A stretch of 29,973 nucleotides of DNA from Tolypothrix sp. NIES-4075 (lineage in GTDB: Bacteria > Cyanobacteriota > Cyanobacteriia > Cyanobacteriales > Nostocaceae), in assembly GCF_002218085.1 (NCBI RefSeq), contig NZ_BDUC01000002.1, positions 1,311,022 to 1,340,994 of the forward strand. Reading direction: 5' to 3'. This document shows, in pieces, positions 1 to 8,843 of the stretch. The first letter of the stretch is position 1, and every line of letters starts with the position of its first letter. Under the pieces are notes generated by a model, which was not told the DNA's origin, ran no database searches, and saw only the letters and a list, made by a program, of their open reading frames with translations. A program made the position numbers and the translations under genes.

Positions 1-2690
1 TAATTTTTAATCGCACCTCTGACTAAAATCACCGTACTCTCTACACTGGATGCGATCGCTTCGGGAATATTGCCTTTAACCGCTTGCTGTAACATTCCTT
101 CTCGCGAAGCACCTAAAACCACTACATCATAACCTTCGGTTTTTACTAAGTTAATTATTCCTTCCGAAACCGATTCCGCTTGCACCGGTTCGGCTGTGAC
201 TGTACTAGACAACTTACGTCGGCGAATCAATTGGCGGATCGATTCTTCTAAAATTGTCATGTCTGGTTCCAACTCAGATGGCTTGAATACCCGTGTAAGG
301 CGAATTTTTGGATCTTTCCCCAATGTGACTAACGCAGGTAGCAATTTAATCGCCAATGAAGCATTCGGACCACCTGCCATCGGTACTAACCAACTGTTGA
401 AGTGAAGAGAGGGGGAGAGGGGGGGATGGGGAGAGGGGGGGAAAGAATTATTCTTTTTGTCTGGTTGTCTTTTTGTCTCAACACTCGCAGCTAATTTCAC
501 CAAAACTACATCGCAGATAGCTTGCTTAATTAGAGTATCGACAATATTACCAAAAACCTTACCTGGGGTAGATGTATTTCCTTTCCATCCCATTAAAAGT
601 ATGTCTATATGTTCTTCGTTGATAGTTTCTAAAATTGCTTGGGCTGCATCGTGGGCAACGCGAATCTGTGTATGTAGGGGAATTTCGCACTTTTTCGCCA
701 TGACTTCGGCTTGTCTGAGCAAGCGCCGACTTTTTGCAGTTCTGACTGTTGTTTCTGATGGCGAACTGTGGCGGGATACTAGCATAACTTGGATGCATTC
801 TATTTCATAATGGCGATCGCGGGCAATTGCGAAAGCCATTTCTAATAATGTCGCTGCTGTTTCGGGGTTAGCGATCGGTACTAATAATTTGCCTCTGCCG
901 ATGCTGGGCGATCGCGTTTCGTAAACTATATAAGATGGTTCTAGTCGCGGTTTTGGTGAGGCATTTTTAACATTAATATGGTTTGCTTCTGCGCGAATAA
1001 TATCTGCACGAGTAATTATCCCAACTAATTTTCGCCCATCCACTACTGGCAAACGACTGATTTGATAGCGATCCAGTAAATACAGGACATTGCTGAGGCT
1101 ATGAATAGGAGTAGCAGTTATAACATTTTTGGTTGTAATTTCGCTTAAAAGAGTGTCTCCGCTCAAGTTGCGATCGCGCATTTTCGCCAAATCTGTTTGA
1201 GTTATAATCCCGACTAACTTGCCATCTTCAACTACGGGAAAACCGCGATGATGCGATCGGGCAAACGCTTGTAAAGCTTCATCCAAAGTCATTTCAGCCG
1301 AAAGAGTTTCCACCCGTGGTTGCATGACACTTTTTGCGGTTAACTCTGTCAATATTCCTTCTTTTGGAGATTCTTTTTCGATGTGAATGCCATTCCACTC
1401 TAAAAGTTTGTCGTACAGCGATCCGGGTGCTAACCTCTCGGCAACTAGATAAGATGTTACAGAGCCAATCATTAACGGTAGAACCAGATTGAAATCTGTA
1501 GTCATTTCAAACACAATTACAATCCCCGTCATTGGCACTCTGGCAACCGCAGTAAAAAATGCTCCCATTCCTGCCAAAGCGTAGGTAATTGGCAATCCAC
1601 TGTCCATCCCCAGAGGAAAAAGCAAACTGTGTTCACCGACACCTACCAAATAGCCCAAAGCAGCTCCTAAAGTCAAAGCAGGAGCAAATAAACCTCCCGG
1701 TACGCCCGAACCATAAGCGATGAGTGTAAGTATAAACTGAGAGACAAAGGCGATCGCCGCTAGTGACCAGCTAGCCTCACCTGTAATGAGAATTTCCCTT
1801 AATCCTGTATTGTCTCGAAAAGCTAGGGGCAAAAGCACCACAATAAACCCAGACACTAGTCCAGCCAGTGCTACACGAAGCGATAAACTAAAACGTAGAG
1901 AGTTTCTGTATACGCTTAAACTCCTAATAATACCTCGATTAAACAATGCCCCCATTACTCCAGCCACAACCCCTAATATTAAGTAGAAGGGAATATCTTG
2001 GAGAAAAAAGCTTGTTTTTGCAGCGCTTAATGCTAGATTCAGGTCTAAACTGCGACCACCCAATAAGCGTGAGACTACTGCACCAATGAAAGAAGCCAGG
2101 ATAGCAGTGCCAAGAGTAAAATCGGAGAAATCTTGTAGCAGTTCTTCTACCACAAACAACACACCTGCGATCGGAGCATTAAAAGCAGCAGCCAACCCAG
2201 CACCGGCACCAGCTGCAATTAATTGACGTCGGTGGTCTGGTGAAGTGGGAAACCAGCGACTCAGTTGTGATGCTAAAGCTGCACCCACCTGAACTGTGGG
2301 ACCTTCTCGCCCTAAAGCTAGCCCAGAACCGAGTGCTAGAATACCACCAACTAATTTGACCAGAGCAACCCGCAAATCTAAGGCAATTGGGATACGGGCA
2401 AGCACTGCTTTAACCTGAGGAATACCGCTTCCAGAAGTTTCTGGTGCTACACGTTCAACCAGCCAACCTGCTATAAATCCACAGGTAAGTCCGACAGCGG
2501 GTAGGACAAACCAAGCTGGTAGCAAGTGGGATTGTTGCACTCGCCATGCACCCAACAATCCCACCCCAGATTTAAGTAAAACTGCTGCCAGAGCAGATAC
2601 CAAGCCAATCAAACAAGCTTCAAAGATTGCCAAGCGACGCCGTGGTAGCAGCTGTTGACGAACGCGCTGGAAGAGGGGTAGATGCCACAT
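1..2690 (-). CDS. ClC chloride/proton exchanger with two CBS and two universal-stress (USP) domains, 3' end off window
   Basis: I read this frame by hand; it is open from ATG at 2690 to the left edge, 896 codons, and the last residues look like the end of a USP domain, so only a few codons are probably missing. Residues 1-430 are the ClC membrane domain: GSGIP near 87, GREGP near 128 with the gating glutamate, VVEEL at the place of the internal proton glutamate, and GGLFAP near 333. Having both glutamates predicts a Cl-/H+ antiporter rather than a passive channel. CBS1 is about 453-510 and CBS2 about 513-573; these normally bind adenine nucleotides. USP1 is about 585-733 and USP2 about 763 to the end. 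Between the USP domains is a proline/serine-rich linker encoded by a G-rich low-complexity stretch (400-445). Function is known at family level; nucleotide or stress gating is inferred. Confidence 0.93.
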   Translation of the reverse strand, partial: MWHLPLFQRVRQQLLPRRRLAIFEACLIGLVSALAAVLLKSGVGLLGAWRVQQSHLLPAWFVLPAVGLTCGFIAGWLVERVAPETSGSGIPQVKAVLARIPIALDLRVALVKLVGGILALGSGLALGREGPTVQVGAALASQLSRWFPTSPDHRRQLIAAGAGAGLAAAFNAPIAGVLFVVEELLQDFSDFTLGTAILASFIGAVVSRLLGGRSLDLNLALSAAKTSFFLQDIPFYLILGVVAGVMGALFNRGIIRSLSVYRNSLRFSLSLRVALAGLVSGFIVVLLPLAFRDNTGLREILITGEASWSLAAIAFVSQFILTLIAYGSGVPGGLFAPALTLGAALGYLVGVGEHSLLFPLGMDSGLPITYALAGMGAFFTAVARVPMTGIVIVFEMTTDFNLVLPLMIGSVTSYLVAERLAPGSLYDKLLEWNGIHIEKESPKEGILTELTAKSVMQPRVETLSAEMTLDEALQAFARSHHRGFPVVEDGKLVGIITQTDLAKMRDRNLSGDTLLSEITTKNVITATPIHSLSNVLYLLDRYQISRLPVVDGRKLVGIITRADIIRAEANHINVKNASPKPRLEPSYIVYETRSPSIGRGKLLVPIANPETAATLLEMAFAIARDRHYEIECIQVMLVSRHSSPSETTVRTAKSRRLLRQAEVMAKKCEIPLHTQIRVAHDAAQAILETINEEHIDILLMGWKGNTSTPGKVFGNIVDTLIKQAICDVVLVKLAASVETKRQPDKKNNSFPPSPHPPLSPSLHFNSWLVPMAGGPNASLAIKLLPALVTLGKDPKIRLTRVFKPSELEPDMTILEESIRQLIRRRKLSSTVTAEPVQAESVSEGIINLVKTEGYDVVVLGASREGMLQQAVKGNIPEAIASSVESTVILVRGAIKN
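400..445. repeat. G-rich low-complexity stretch inside the ClC-USP gene
   Basis: Runs such as GAGAGGGGGAGAGG and GGGGGGATGGGG on the plus strand. On the coding strand they read in frame as a Pro/Ser/Leu/His linker between the two USP domains. The composition matches intergenic repeats of this same window (14087-14201), which suggests a repeat that arrived or expanded inside the gene without breaking the frame. Confidence 0.7.
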
Positions 2691-2867
2691 GATAAATACG
2701 TCGGTATAAATAAAGTTAACTGGCAAAAGTCGTCATTTATCAAAAATCATTTGTTGGTAAGGTTTCAGCTAATGTAACGAGGCTGAAAATAGTCTTGTTG
2801 ATTTACACTTACCTACTTATTTAATTTAGCAGTGAGTTTGAAAAGATATACATAATCTTTTTAATCC

Positions 2868-4190
2868 CTAATCCTCAGTCTCATGTCTGCCAATGGTTGA
2901 AAGTCCTTCCACTATGAGAGACGGAGTATAACAAGAACCATTCCAATCGGCATCCCCACCAAGTAAAACCACTTGTTTAAGAGCAGTATAGACATTACCT
3001 GCAACCATAGTATCTTTAACCCGCCCAATTACTTGACCATTTTGGACGCGGTAGCCCAAATCAATATTGATAGAAAAGTCGCCAGAAATGCCGTTACCAC
3101 CGCCCAACATTTGATCTACAATCAAGCCATTATCCAACTTTTGGATTAATTCTTGTAGCGAAGCTGAACCAGGCTCGATTAATAAATTAAATAAACCAGG
3201 GGTAGGATAGCTACCTAAATCAGGACGAAAACCATTACCAGTGCTATTTGTACCTAATTGGTGTCCGGTAGTGCGATCGCTATAAAAATTTTGCAAAACT
3301 CCATTTTGGATAAATACCAAAAGCTGAGTCGGTGTACCTTCATCATCAAAAGGACAGCTGTAAGGTCCGGCTACTGGGTCTTGGTATAAAGTCAGAGTTG
3401 GTGCCATTATTGGTTTACCAATTCGGGAAGCCCAAGGAGAAGTTTTTTCCAGCACTCGTTTACCATTTAAAGCAGCTTGCACAGTACCCCAAAGCATATC
3501 AGCGGCTTTAGAAGTAAATAATACTGGAACGCGACCGTTAGGGGCTGAAACATTTTTTCTTGCCCACATCAACCGCTGTAAAATTTGGTTAGCTACTTTC
3601 TCAGGATGTAAATTATTCCGCTGAGTTTGACCATCAGCGACACTCAAAAAATCATCGCCGCGTACCCATTCAGCCTCTACATAAGAATTAAGAGTTGTGT
3701 CGGTGTAGTAGCAATCTAAACCTTTAGTGTTGACAAGTCTGGTAGTTTCCACATCGCATTCCCACTCAGCCGTACAGAGAACATCTGGGTAAGCATCGCG
3801 GATAATAGCGATCGCTTCAGTTCCCCAGTTTACCAACACCTCTATCGGCACATCTTCACCCAAGTCTGGGTAAGAAGACTGAGACTTGCTATTTAATTCT
3901 ACAGATTCTGGTTGATTTAATTGACTTAAAGATAACGCCCGTTCCACCATTGCGGCAGCGGTGACAGAACCGTAAGCCACCGTAAGTCCCGGACACCCAT
4001 TCTGCCACAACCGCAGTGCTGTACCTTCCGCTTGATTGGTTTCTAGCTGTTTTAGACGATTTGCCTCAAAAAACACAGGTCGAGAAAGCGATCGCGACTG
4101 ATACACCTCAGCCGCTTCTGCCCCCGACTTGATAGCTAGTTCCAACAACTGTTCTGCTAGTGTATCTTGTGACAAATTTTCAGAACCCAT
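2868..4190 (-). CDS. TldE/PmbA-type peptidase-family protein
   Basis: 440 aa, the usual length of PmbA/TldE. The N-terminal part (residues 1-120) carries the family's early GAEAAEVY and FEANRLKQLET segments, and the C-terminal half has PFDDEGTPTQ and GDFSINIDLGYRVQNG followed by KDTMVAGNVY, matching the conserved PmbA core. In bacteria TldD and TldE form a heterodimeric metalloprotease that trims small peptides such as microcin precursors or degrades CcdA. TldE-type subunits lack the HExxxH zinc motif, and I see none here, so this is the TldE-like rather than the TldD-like partner. A TldD gene is not in the window. It lies 125 bp downstream of the Tab2-like gene on the same strand, separated by a heptamer repeat. 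Substrate unknown. Confidence 0.88.
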   Translation of the reverse strand: MGSENLSQDTLAEQLLELAIKSGAEAAEVYQSRSLSRPVFFEANRLKQLETNQAEGTALRLWQNGCPGLTVAYGSVTAAAMVERALSLSQLNQPESVELNSKSQSSYPDLGEDVPIEVLVNWGTEAIAIIRDAYPDVLCTAEWECDVETTRLVNTKGLDCYYTDTTLNSYVEAEWVRGDDFLSVADGQTQRNNLHPEKVANQILQRLMWARKNVSAPNGRVPVLFTSKAADMLWGTVQAALNGKRVLEKTSPWASRIGKPIMAPTLTLYQDPVAGPYSCPFDDEGTPTQLLVFIQNGVLQNFYSDRTTGHQLGTNSTGNGFRPDLGSYPTPGLFNLLIEPGSASLQELIQKLDNGLIVDQMLGGGNGISGDFSINIDLGYRVQNGQVIGRVKDTMVAGNVYTALKQVVLLGGDADWNGSCYTPSLIVEGLSTIGRHETED

Positions 4191-4219
4191 GACCCTTGAT
4201 GAATTTTGGATTAGTCATT

Positions 4220-4303
4220 GGGAATGGGTAATAGGTAATAGGTAATTGCTCATTCCCCACTTTCCACTCCCCACTTTCCACTCCCCACTTTCCATTCCCC
4301 ATT
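4220..4303. repeat. Heptamer short tandem repeat (STRR-like)
   Basis: From 4227 the sequence keeps a 7-bp register for eleven units: GGTAATA twice, GGTAATT, GCTCATT, then alternating CCCCACT and TTCCACT, ending TTCCATT and CCCCATT at 4303. It fills most of the spacer between two minus-strand genes. Heptanucleotide STRR elements are a known feature of heterocystous cyanobacterial genomes. Confidence 0.85.
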
Positions 4304-4315
4304 CCCTAACTAAAT

Positions 4316-5179
4316 TTACGGCAAATTGACCTCTTGCAACAGCCAGAAGCCAGCAAAAGATTCGGCTCTTGCATCGGACTGCACACCGATAAAATGAACT
4401 CCGTTAGCTTTTTGCTTTGCTTCTTCAAAAGCTTTGGCTTCTGCTATAGTATTCTCATTTTTGATATTCGCCAAAATCCAGCTTTCGGTCGCACCAGTTT
4501 CTAAAATTAATCTCGTCCCTTTACTTGTGTCAAGCCTCAACCAAGCTAACTCCAAACCAGACATCCAACCCGCTAAAGGTAAAGCTCTTGATGAGAAAAT
4601 TAACACACCAGGAATGCGGACTTCCGGTGACAAATTTGCAAATTCTATCGGGAAAGATTCACCAAAGTCGATTTCCCACTCGTGCATTTCCGCAAAATCC
4701 GCACCTTGCAAGCTAACAAATATCCATTGCTGTCCTTCCAAAGCATCTGGTAAACGTTGAGGTAAGGGACTTTCCAAACGCACCGAAACATTAGTTCCCT
4801 CTTGATACCCAGGTTCTTGAGGATACACCTGTTCCATGCGCTGTTGCAGCCATTGATTAAGCATCAAAGTGCGACGGCTAGCTTGAGCGGGAATGCCCAC
4901 ATCCTGGCAAGCTTTAGTTATCATATTATTCATTTGCCGCCGGAAAAAGCGGATTTTCAGCGGTGCTTCTCCAGCTTGATTAATTGCTTCTTTCAACGCT
5001 GTCCGCAACCAACCAGAATTTACCTGCGTACTGGGGCAATACTGAGCATAGCGAAATAAAGAATCAGCTTTTGTGCGCGTATCCAAAGGACTCTCGCACA
5101 CTAACACCTCCCAAATCTTTTTGTTGTTTTCGTCCAAAATCGGACGGGAGTAATAATCGAGTTCCCAAATACTGCCCAT
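4316..5179 (-). CDS. Tab2/Atab2-family RNA-binding protein
   Basis: 287 aa, the normal length of the cyanobacterial Tab2-like family (DUF1092). It opens with the typical GSIWELDYYSRPILDENN segment and ends with WLLQEVNLP, both hallmarks of the family. The plant and Chlamydomonas members bind the 5' region of psaB mRNA and are needed for translation and assembly of photosystem I and, in plants, photosystem II; the cyanobacterial proteins are the ancestors and presumably act on RNA in the cytoplasm. No membrane segment or signal is visible. The start ATG at 5179 gives the conserved N-terminus. Family assignment is firm; the target RNA in this organism is not shown by the sequence. Confidence 0.9.
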   Translation of the reverse strand: MGSIWELDYYSRPILDENNKKIWEVLVCESPLDTRTKADSLFRYAQYCPSTQVNSGWLRTALKEAINQAGEAPLKIRFFRRQMNNMITKACQDVGIPAQASRRTLMLNQWLQQRMEQVYPQEPGYQEGTNVSVRLESPLPQRLPDALEGQQWIFVSLQGADFAEMHEWEIDFGESFPIEFANLSPEVRIPGVLIFSSRALPLAGWMSGLELAWLRLDTSKGTRLILETGATESWILANIKNENTIAEAKAFEEAKQKANGVHFIGVQSDARAESFAGFWLLQEVNLP

Positions 5180-5277
5180 GTTATGCCGTTTAAGTCTGGC
5201 GACTTCATATTTTTTCTTATATTTTCATGATATAGGGCGTTGGTTGTTCGTTTTGCTTATTCCTAAAGTTATTCTCG

Positions 5278-5359
5278 TAGTGAGCGCTTCAGCGCTGAAA
5301 ATAAGCACGCTTCGTGCTTACTACGTGTGAGAGTCCACGTCTTGTGGATGATGACGATT
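5278..5359. repeat. Multi-hairpin palindromic repeat
   Basis: Three back-to-back dyads: AGCGCTTCAGCGCT, AAGCACGCTTCGTGCTT (7-bp stem, 3-nt loop) and TCCACGTCTTGTGGA. Such chains of short palindromes are common interspersed repeats in filamentous cyanobacteria. It sits between the divergent Tab2-like and DUF2805 genes, so it is upstream of both. Confidence 0.65.
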
Positions 5360-5430
5360 TTCATTTATATTTATTAAACTTTTAGAGACATCAGCACAAA
5401 TATGTATAGTAATATCTGTGTCAAACTCAA

Positions 5431-5685
5431 ATGAAGCTACCTGAACTAGATTTAGAAACGATTGACAGAGTTATCGAAATGGCATGGGAAGATAGAACGC
5501 CATTTGAAGCAATTGAAAAACAATTTGGTTTACCAGAACAACAGGTAATTACCCTCATGCGTCGGGAAATGAAGCCATCCAGCTTTCGCATGTGGCGCGA
5601 ACGTGTTGAAGGACGCAATACTAAGCATTTGCACAAGCGAGAATTTCTGGCTGGTCGATTTAAGTCAGATAATCAAAAAACTTAA
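5431..5685 (+). CDS. DUF2805/TIGR03643 family small protein
   Basis: 84 aa, full length for this family of small uncharacterised proteins in cyanobacteria and some other bacteria. Visible hallmarks are IDRVIEMAWEDRTPFEAIE, the IEKQFGLPEQQVITLMRRE helix-turn-helix-like stretch, and MKPSSFRMWRERVEGR followed by a basic KHLHKREF segment. The helical pattern and positive charge would suit nucleic-acid binding, but no function has been shown that I know of. Convergent with the phosphoesterase gene, ending 21 bp from it. Upstream is a palindromic repeat region. Family match is confident; role unknown. Confidence 0.88.
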   Translation: MKLPELDLETIDRVIEMAWEDRTPFEAIEKQFGLPEQQVITLMRREMKPSSFRMWRERVEGRNTKHLHKREFLAGRFKSDNQKT

Positions 5686-5706
5686 GCTTGCGCTTCTCAT
5701 CTTTAC

Positions 5707-6828
5707 CTATTGTTTTGCAAACAAACTCGTCATCGGTTTGACTCCTTTAGCTGTATCACCCGCGTGGTTTAGATATTCGTAAATTCCAAAAGCGTCTTCC
5801 GTGGTTCGCAATAATGAATAATGATTAAATGGTGTCTTATCTACTACACCCCGCGAACCGTGGTTAGTAATTACAATCGTTGCTATGTGACCACCACCAA
5901 AGTTAGCGTTACTTTTAGGGTCAAAGCCGCAACAACCTTGAGTTTCGTTTTTCTGACGCGAACCATCATTTTCATCCCAAGTAATAACGATCGCATTATT
6001 TCCCGGTTCTGCCCACAGTTTTGAAGTAGTAATTTGCTTGACAATTTCACCAATTTTTGTATCACCAGTTTTAATCAGTTGTTGCAGGTCGGGACACTCT
6101 TGTAAACCGTGCATTTCATGACACTGATTTAGTATAATGTGGCTGTAGTTCGGAACTTTGCCGCTTTGTAGGTCAGTAACAAGTTGGTCAAAACCGACAA
6201 TTTTATTTTGCAAGTTCGGATCGTCCTGCACATTTTTAAAGCTGATAAAACCATTATGCTTTGAAGCATAAAGCGGACGTTGAGCATCGGGAGCGACGAC
6301 CACTTTTGAGCCAGGATTGGGTATATCTTCAAAATATCCCTTCCAAGTCAAACCTTTTTGCTCTAATTGATCCATCAAACTTTTAGAGGTGACGGTATGG
6401 TTAACATAATCAGATTTGCGAGAATTCTGACAAAATCGATCTGAACTACCAGCTTGACAATAAAAAGCGTCATCGTCATGAATGCCAAAAGTGTCGCCAC
6501 CTAGCATAGCGATATAATTAGCTTCACTGGGATGCACTTGGGCGTAAAAATTAGCAGCCAAGTTATAGGTTTTTGCCAATTGATTGATTATTGGTGCGTT
6601 GGGGTTGCCGATAATTTGGTCGTAAGATTTGTTTTCCTCGATAATGACAAAAATATGTTGGTATTTAGGAATTGCCTTATCTTCCTTCGTGGGGACTGAA
6701 GCTGCTAGTGCTATATTTTCCGTGATAGTCTGTTTTGCATCTTTAGTTTTGGATGAGCAAGCGATCGCTATCAAACTCAAACTAAATACACAAAGTCCCA
6801 GAATAATCTTTTTCGGCATTGGGCGCAT
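5707..6828 (-). CDS. Secreted lipoprotein phosphoesterase (phospholipase C / acid phosphatase AcpA superfamily)
   Basis: 373 aa. The N-terminus has a basic MRPMPKK start, a hydrophobic core and a Cys at residue 24 in IAIACSS, which looks like a lipobox, so the protein is probably a lipoprotein exported across the inner membrane. The phosphoesterase family (PF04185) signature follows: FVIIEENKSYDQIIG near residues 60-75, HPSEANYIAMLGGDTFGI near 100, and TWDENDGS with a later GGGHIATIVITNHG, which hold the metal ligands and the nucleophile region of this family. Cysteine pairs (FYCQ, RFCQ, GCCG) fit an oxidising compartment. It likely hydrolyses phosphomonoesters or diesters outside the cytoplasm, which could supply phosphate. 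MPKK, three residues in, is an alternative start. No Pho-box was identified. Confidence 0.85.
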   Translation of the reverse strand: MRPMPKKIILGLCVFSLSLIAIACSSKTKDAKQTITENIALAASVPTKEDKAIPKYQHIFVIIEENKSYDQIIGNPNAPIINQLAKTYNLAANFYAQVHPSEANYIAMLGGDTFGIHDDDAFYCQAGSSDRFCQNSRKSDYVNHTVTSKSLMDQLEQKGLTWKGYFEDIPNPGSKVVVAPDAQRPLYASKHNGFISFKNVQDDPNLQNKIVGFDQLVTDLQSGKVPNYSHIILNQCHEMHGLQECPDLQQLIKTGDTKIGEIVKQITTSKLWAEPGNNAIVITWDENDGSRQKNETQGCCGFDPKSNANFGGGHIATIVITNHGSRGVVDKTPFNHYSLLRTTEDAFGIYEYLNHAGDTAKGVKPMTSLFAKQ

Positions 6829-6879
6829 ATCAATAACGTGGTATATTTGTTGATAAATTTACTTTTATGACCCTTCCTA

Positions 6880-7554
6880 GTGACCAAGCTACATCTACAA
6901 GTAACCGGATTCCAAGAACTTCATTCAGAATTTATATCTAAACAGTCTAGCATTGGTACTTACAGTATTAATGGACTTAATATCATTGCCCTACCGAATG
7001 TATATCATCCCGAACCACAATCCACCAGCTTGTTTTTATTGAAAGCTATTCTGGAAAAATATCAACATCTAAATAACAAGAAAGGACGGCTGCTGGAGTT
7101 AGGGTGTGGTACAGGTGTTATTGGACTATGTTGTAGTGAATATGTAGAAGAATTATACCTTTCTGACATAGACGAAAATGCTGTCTTTTGCACCCAGATT
7201 AATGCATTCCTAAATTACATGCAGCCAAACATATACCATTCCAACCTCTTCGAGTCCTTACCTGATATCTTATTTGATGTTATCATTTTTAATTTACCTT
7301 TGTTAGACAAAAAAATTGAGGCGATCGCCGAAGTTGGAACTAACGATTTAGATGGTCAAATATTCCTTAATTTTATTAAACAAGTTCCTAAATACCTTGC
7401 CACCAAAGGAGAAGTATTTTTTACTTATTCCAATCTGGGAAATTTAGAACTTCTTCAGAAAATTCCCGAATGCTTTATAGTTGAAAAAATCGCAAATGAA
7501 GAAGATAAAAAGACCAAAATAGCCAGATATGTTTTTCACATGAAAATGAAGTAA
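6880..7554 (+). CDS. Class I SAM-dependent methyltransferase
   Basis: 224 aa from a GTG start. Motif I is LLELGCGTGVIG at about residues 71-82, motif II is LSDIDENAV, and FDVIIFNLPLL occupies the place of the NPPY-type motif of HemK/PrmC and related N-methyltransferases, but with a changed sequence (NLPL). The N-terminal GLNIIALPNVYHPEPQ followed by a hydrophobic helix resembles the entry segment of methyltransferases for small molecules or ribosomal and release-factor proteins. Substrate cannot be told. An ATG at 6867 is out of frame and gives only a short peptide, so GTG at 6880 or a later start is used. Co-directional with the dehydratase-like gene 79 bp downstream. Confidence 0.75.
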   Translation: MTKLHLQVTGFQELHSEFISKQSSIGTYSINGLNIIALPNVYHPEPQSTSLFLLKAILEKYQHLNNKKGRLLELGCGTGVIGLCCSEYVEELYLSDIDENAVFCTQINAFLNYMQPNIYHSNLFESLPDILFDVIIFNLPLLDKKIEAIAEVGTNDLDGQIFLNFIKQVPKYLATKGEVFFTYSNLGNLELLQKIPECFIVEKIANEEDKKTKIARYVFHMKMK

Positions 7555-7633
7555 ATATGTTTGCCACAAGTCTAAATGTGAAAAATTTTCTTTCTTTTTA
7601 TGAAAATATTTTAGGTAAGGAGTACAGTAATTA

Positions 7634-7930
7634 ATGTCAGGATACAAGCTAAACGAAGTAGAACTACAAAATGCAATCTCCAATCTGCCCGGTTGGACAG
7701 TAAAAGAAGGCAAATTGCACAAAGAATATAAGTTTAAATCGTTTGCCGAAGCAATGGGTTGGATGGTTAGCGTCGCTATCTACACCGAGAAAATAGGGCA
7801 TCATCCGATATGGTTGAACATTTACAACTTGGTTAAAGTTGATTTGATAACCTATGATCTAGGTAATGTCATCAGTAACCTGGACGTAGAACTGGCTAAT
7901 AAAATGGAGGAACTAAGTAGGGGAGTGTGA
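7634..7930 (+). CDS. Pterin-4a-carbinolamine dehydratase-like protein
   Basis: 98 aa, normal length for PCD/DCoH. Residues 1-40 give the NLPGWTVKEGKLHKEYKF start of the family, then IGHHPIWLNIYNLVKVDL with the two catalytic histidines. The third histidine normally lies in a THD/THE motif; here the same place reads ITYDLGNVI, so it is tyrosine. Classic PCD regenerates tetrahydrobiopterin after aromatic hydroxylases; PCD-like proteins are also linked to Rubisco assembly. No hydroxylase gene is nearby. The ribosome-binding site AAGGAG at 7617-7622 supports the ATG at 7634. The enzyme may be impaired or have another role because of the altered residue. Confidence 0.88.
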   Translation: MSGYKLNEVELQNAISNLPGWTVKEGKLHKEYKFKSFAEAMGWMVSVAIYTEKIGHHPIWLNIYNLVKVDLITYDLGNVISNLDVELANKMEELSRGV

Positions 7931-8054
7931 ATAAATACAACTTTTAATTGATGATTTTTCTTTGAAGTAGGGAATTCATAAAGGCGATCGCTTTTTTCCT
8001 TCTTGTTGTTATCTCCATAATAGAAATACACAGCATGTCAAAGTAAAAGGTTCT

Positions 8055-8597
8055 ATGTCCCTTACGCTTGAAGACTTAGAAAAAATGCAGCAACAGTACC
8101 CTGACTATCGTATGGAACTAGTCCAGGGTAATATCATTGTTATGAGTCCATCAGGATATGAGTCAGATGAAGTTGCAGCCGCGATGATCTCCCAGTTAGA
8201 TCAGTGGGTTAGACCGCGTAAACTCGGACGAGTAACTGCTTCCAGCGCTGGTTTTAGATTACCAAACTCAGACTTACGGGCACCGGATGCATCATTTGTG
8301 TTAGCAGAACGCTTGCGTCGCAGTCCTAAATCTTTTGCTCAATTAGCTCCGGATTTGACGGTTGAGGTGAAGTCACCGAGCGATAAATTAGAGGAACTTC
8401 GAGCAAAAATTCAAGAATTTCTCGCGGTGGGAACTAGGGTGGGAATTCTAATTAACCCAGATGAGCGGATTGTTGAAGTTTACTATTTTGGACAAGAAGC
8501 GGTGATACTTCGCGATCAAGATGTTCTCACGGTTCCCGATTTGCTTCCAGGTTGGGAAGTGCAGATTAGCGATTTGTGGGCACCAGAATTTGATTAA
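8055..8597 (+). CDS. Uma2-family (DUF820) nuclease-fold protein
   Basis: 180 aa, typical of this very expanded cyanobacterial family. Visible core: MSLTLEDLEKMQQQYPDYRMELVQGNIIVMSP at the start, RAPDASFV with the acidic metal-binding Asp, and LTVEVKSPSD with the Glu-x-Lys of a PD-(D/E)XK restriction-endonuclease-like fold, then IQEFLAVGTRVGILINPDERIVEVY. Cellular role of the family is not settled; links to mobile elements and genome rearrangement have been suggested. All three catalytic-type residues (D, E, K) are present, so it is not an obvious decayed copy. It stands alone, with no toxin-antitoxin partner next to it. Confidence 0.88.
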   Translation: MSLTLEDLEKMQQQYPDYRMELVQGNIIVMSPSGYESDEVAAAMISQLDQWVRPRKLGRVTASSAGFRLPNSDLRAPDASFVLAERLRRSPKSFAQLAPDLTVEVKSPSDKLEELRAKIQEFLAVGTRVGILINPDERIVEVYYFGQEAVILRDQDVLTVPDLLPGWEVQISDLWAPEFD

Positions 8598-8843
8598 GCG
8601 TAGGTGCGATCGCACTTGCGAAAGGTAAAAATTCATCCAAAGCGCGATCGCCAATTTGTAAAAAAGTATTTATTATAACTATATCTATAGTGGTTTTTGC
8701 CGATAAAATACTAACAGTAAATATTTAGAGTCTTTCACAAAATAAATTATCCAGATTTTGTAGCGTGGACTTTCCTACCCAGACTACAAATACAATTTCG
8801 AGTACTCCAATCCCAGACGCCAACCTCCTCTTGGTGCCCAAAA

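Noticed and set aside
196..810. Plus-strand frames opposite the ClC-USP gene
   Set aside because: They are antisense shadows of a continuous, domain-matching minus-strand frame.
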